Shown here one piece after another: positions 61,460 to 64,000 of a stretch of 64,000 nt of DNA. The notes beneath the pieces were generated by a model. It was not told the DNA's origin, ran no database searches, and saw only the letters and a program-made list of their open reading frames with translations. The number at the start of each line of letters is the position of its first letter. Position 1 is the stretch's first letter. Source of the DNA: Bacillus sp. ISL-18 (GTDB lineage: Bacteria > Bacillota > Bacilli > Bacillales > Cytobacillaceae). Both the position numbers and the translations under genes were made by a program. The stretch lies in assembly GCF_018613415.1 (NCBI RefSeq), contig NZ_JAGGQG010000003.1:248001-312000 (forward strand), given 5' to 3'.

Positions 61460-62938
61460 TTATTTCCAGATTGAGTTTAACTGATAGACTTCTAATGAGA
61501 CGAGTGTAACATCTCCTCCACTTGCAAACAATGCTAATCCATCACTTGTGCTGCTCGGAAAAATTAGGTCTGTCATGATCGTTTCACCACTATTAGCAAA
61601 CACTTCAACTGAACACCAGTCTAGGAATAAACGAAGTTTCACTCGATTTTCCTCTGGTTCTACTCTTGCAGAGTGTCTGCAAGCGAATAACGGATGGAAA
61701 GAAGTTTCACCTGAATGCTCGCGGTCGATAAAAAGTTCCTCTTTTACTGCATCATAGCCAATAATCGTCTTTTCTTCATTTGAGTTTCTTACTTCAAATC
61801 CGAATTCAGTTGCAGAATTCAGTTCAAACTCAGCCACTATTTCGATTTCTTTTCCTTTACAATCGGATAGCACATTGTCGGAATTTGAGTGAATGATTAT
61901 ATCTTGCCATTTTCTGTTTTCATTCCGAAGACTTTCTATTTCCTTTACAGGAGTCTGTGTTAATCGGATGCCTTCAGGCATGTTGTGAAGTGACAACTCC
62001 CTTGGCAGCGTCATAGCACTTCTCCATTCTTTCGTCGGTGTGATGTTGGCGTATTTCCAATTACTCATCCAGCCGATAAATACCCGTCTTTCGTCCAATG
62101 TATCCGACCAGGTTACTCCTGCATAATTGTCACGGCCGTAGTCGACCCACAAAACCGTTTCATCGGGATTATCATTGATAAACGTTTTTCCATCGAATTC
62201 TCCAACAAAATACTGCGTTCGGGAACCTTCTGGGTACGCCTCATCGTTTCCGATGCTGACAATCATAACCCATTTCTTCTTATCCGTATCACCAATTGGC
62301 AATTTAAACAGGTCCGGACACTCCCATACTCCGTCATGGGAACCGGCAGCCCTGCCAAATTCACTTGCAAAGTCCCAAGTTTTTAAGTCATCTGAAAGAT
62401 AGATTCTTACATGGCTGCCAACAGCTAAAATCATGATCCACTTATGTGACTCTTCGTGCCAGAATACTTTTGGGTCGCGGAAATCTGCGATAGTATGATC
62501 GATTAAAACGGGGTTTCCATCATATGTAATCCAAGTTCTCCCTTTGTCCGTACTGTAAGCGATGCTTTGCGTTTGTTTTGGTCCATCCGCTGAAGTGAAT
62601 ATGGCCACAAGGCCTGTTCCTCCGTTAAAAAATCCACTGGAATCCTTCCAATCCACTACTGCACTTCCAGAGAAAATTGTACCATTTTCGTCAGGATATA
62701 AAGCAATCGGCAGATGCTCCCAATGAATCAAATCCGTGCTTACCGCGTGTCCCCAATGCATGGGCCCCCATACTGTGCTATACGGATGATATTGATAAAA
62801 CAAATGATATTCTCCTTCAAAATAAACCATCCCGTTGGGGTCGTTCATCCAATTGGCTTCCGGTGTAAAATGATACTGCGGCCGATAGTTTTCTGTGTAC
62901 TTTTCTGAACTTAACAAATTAGATTTCTCAGATACCAT
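61460..62938 (-). CDS. Glycoside hydrolase family 32 (fructan/sucrose beta-fructosidase)
   Basis: A 492-residue GH32 enzyme. Asp in NWMNDPNGMVYFEGEYHLFYQ, Asp in ADFRDPKVFWHEE and Glu in VWECPDLFKL are the catalytic trio, with a C-terminal beta-sandwich from about 345. The sequence around NDPNG and GWMSNWKYANITPT is closer to levanase/inulinase-type than to SacA. There is no signal peptide, so it acts on imported sucrose or fructo-oligosaccharides. It overlaps none but starts 3 bp after the fructokinase stop. It differs clearly from scrB at 37.6-39.1 kb. Confidence 0.88.
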   Translation of the reverse strand: MVSEKSNLLSSEKYTENYRPQYHFTPEANWMNDPNGMVYFEGEYHLFYQYHPYSTVWGPMHWGHAVSTDLIHWEHLPIALYPDENGTIFSGSAVVDWKDSSGFFNGGTGLVAIFTSADGPKQTQSIAYSTDKGRTWITYDGNPVLIDHTIADFRDPKVFWHEESHKWIMILAVGSHVRIYLSDDLKTWDFASEFGRAAGSHDGVWECPDLFKLPIGDTDKKKWVMIVSIGNDEAYPEGSRTQYFVGEFDGKTFINDNPDETVLWVDYGRDNYAGVTWSDTLDERRVFIGWMSNWKYANITPTKEWRSAMTLPRELSLHNMPEGIRLTQTPVKEIESLRNENRKWQDIIIHSNSDNVLSDCKGKEIEIVAEFELNSATEFGFEVRNSNEEKTIIGYDAVKEELFIDREHSGETSFHPLFACRHSARVEPEENRVKLRLFLDWCSVEVFANSGETIMTDLIFPSSTSDGLALFASGGDVTLVSLEVYQLNSIWK

Positions 62939-62940
62939 AG

Positions 62941-63921
62941 TTACATGTTCTCCTTTGTCGTTACCTTTGAAGTAATAAGTGTATTTGTCTCATCGAGAGT
63001 AGGCATACTTAGAATCGCACCTCTTTTGGTTGTAGCTAATGCGCCTACAGCGTTAGCAAACGAAGCTATTTCCGTTAATTCTTCCTTTGATAAGTTATCG
63101 ATCTTACCGTCTTTCTCAAGAACCTTGTAAAGAACTCCTCCAAGGAATCCGTCTCCTGCTCCTGTAGTATCTTGGACATTTACTTCATATCCCGGTACTA
63201 GACCTGTTTTTTCTCCATGCCTGATAAAGCAGCCATTTCCACCTAACGTGATAAACAATAATGGAACTTGATACTTTTCCCATATCATCTTGGATCCTTT
63301 TTCTATATCACTAATCCCGGTAAGAAACACTAATTCTTCCTCAGAAATTTTTACGATATCGGATAATTGAAGCCCTTTGAACATCATCTCTTTGGCATGG
63401 TCGAGATTACCCCATAACGATTCCCGTAAATTTGGATCAAAGGATATAAGAACACCGTTTTCTTTCGCAAAAGAAACGGCTGCCAGGGTGGTTTCAGCAG
63501 AAGGGTTATTCGTCATTGATACAGAGCCAAAGTGAAATATCCGTGAATCTTTAATCGTGTCAAAGTTTACCTCTTCCACTTCTAAGGTTGTATCTGCCCC
63601 AGGATCACGGTAAAAGCTAAATGTTCGATCCCCCGTATGATCTAGGTGGACAAAAGCTAAAGTTGTATTGGTATGTGTCGAGGTCACAAGCCCTGAAGTA
63701 TCCACATTTATTTGCTTCAATGTATTTCTTAAAAAAGTTCCAAACTGATCGTTTCCAACTTTCCCTATAAATCTAGTTCTTTTTTGAAACTTAGATAATA
63801 CGGCCAAAACATTTGCTGGCGCACCGCCTGGATTCTGTTCAAACAGAATCCCTCCATTTTCCGAAAACCCGGAAGGTGTAAAATCAATCAGTACCTCCCC
63901 AAGTGCTGTAATATCGTACAT
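62941..63921 (-). CDS. Fructokinase (PfkB family), second copy
   Basis: A 326-residue PfkB kinase: MYDITALGEVLIDFTP, GGAPANVLAVLSKF near residue 39, and DTTGAGDGFLGGVLYKVLE with the catalytic Asp. It should phosphorylate fructose liberated by the GH32 enzyme downstream. The ATG at 63921 follows AGGAGACAGGTGAACAAC. The frame extends beyond, but the family begins here. Upstream genes, perhaps ABC permeases and a binding protein, would lie right of the window. Confidence 0.88.
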   Translation of the reverse strand: MYDITALGEVLIDFTPSGFSENGGILFEQNPGGAPANVLAVLSKFQKRTRFIGKVGNDQFGTFLRNTLKQINVDTSGLVTSTHTNTTLAFVHLDHTGDRTFSFYRDPGADTTLEVEEVNFDTIKDSRIFHFGSVSMTNNPSAETTLAAVSFAKENGVLISFDPNLRESLWGNLDHAKEMMFKGLQLSDIVKISEEELVFLTGISDIEKGSKMIWEKYQVPLLFITLGGNGCFIRHGEKTGLVPGYEVNVQDTTGAGDGFLGGVLYKVLEKDGKIDNLSKEELTEIASFANAVGALATTKRGAILSMPTLDETNTLITSKVTTKENM

Positions 63922-64000
63922 GTTGTTCACCTGTCTCCTTATTTTTCTGTGTCCCTTAGAAAAGACAAGGCAGAACAAAGGCGGCCCCCTTTATGTTCTG

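Noticed and set aside
1-64000. rRNA, tRNA, phage, transposase or integrase genes
   Set aside because: I saw no such sequences or motifs on either strand, so the window does not look like a mobile island despite its repeats.

Overview
The window reads as chromosome from a low-GC, spore-former-type member of the Bacillaceae (Bacillus sensu lato, perhaps near Neobacillus or Mesobacillus). Support comes from strong AGGAGG-type ribosome sites with GTG/TTG starts, PerR-type boxes on ahpC and ahpF, a LicT-type antiterminator, cre-like sites, and Bacillus families such as YhcX, YesL/DUF624, DUF421/YetF, CcdC, DUF1292 and DUF3231. No rRNA, tRNA, phage, transposase or CRISPR array was seen.

Layout. 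1-2.0 kb: end of a carbohydrate ABC operon (DUF624, MalF-like, MalG-like cut by the window edge). 2.1-12.4 kb, all minus strand: an aromatic meta-cleavage operon. Its order of transcription is a sensor-activator with XylR_N, V4R and PucR-like parts; an acyl-CoA-dehydrogenase-fold flavin monooxygenase; a flavin reductase; an FAD synthetase; an MhpB-like extradiol dioxygenase; a C-C hydrolase; a hydroxypentadienoate hydratase; an MFS importer; and a fumarylacetoacetase-family enzyme. 12.6-15.6 kb: GMC dehydrogenase, small subunit and DUF3231. 15.8-18.3 kb: ahpC and ahpF with twin PerR promoters. 18.4-21.3 kb: secreted GDPD, a secreted TIM-barrel-like protein under a c-di-GMP-I riboswitch, and a YqxD-like protein. 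21.5-27.9 kb: serA under a ZTP riboswitch, a stand-alone trpB, fabF, an MFS drug exporter and a HIT protein.

28-31.8 kb holds two damaged genes: an hpaB-type hydroxylase cut by an in-frame TAG, and a beta-glucoside PTS EIIBCA broken by a 1-bp frameshift but still carrying an intact-looking cre/promoter/RAT/terminator leader. 32-36.5 kb: a three-part glycosyltransferase with gtaB, then a P-loop kinase and a ROK kinase. 36.6-42.5 kb: a complete sucrose PTS regulon (scrK, scrB, scrA, scrR, separate EIIA) with GGAACCGGTTCC operators. 42.6-60.7 kb: mostly single housekeeping and accessory genes (DUF1284, two DUF421 proteins, MOSC, a Cas4/AddB-like Fe-S nuclease, ASCH, aldo/keto reductase, DHA2 exporter, subtilase, YhcX, GNAT, TerB, methyltransferase, MBL hydrolase, quinone reductase), with several small proteins and repeats. 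60.8-64 kb: a second fructan/sucrose module (DUF624, GH32, fructokinase) that probably continues to the right.

Intergenic DNA carries several repeat families: seven copies of a GGGACGGTTCTC palindrome, often abutting stop codons; a five-unit tandem array of about 52 bp at 48.2 kb; a cluster of alternating TGTCTAATAG words at 58.7 kb; and two single-copy palindromic elements. The strongest points for follow-up are the aromatic operon with its own FAD synthetase and hybrid sensor, the two riboswitch-gene pairings (c-di-GMP with a secreted protein, ZTP with serA), and the paired lesions at 28-31 kb.
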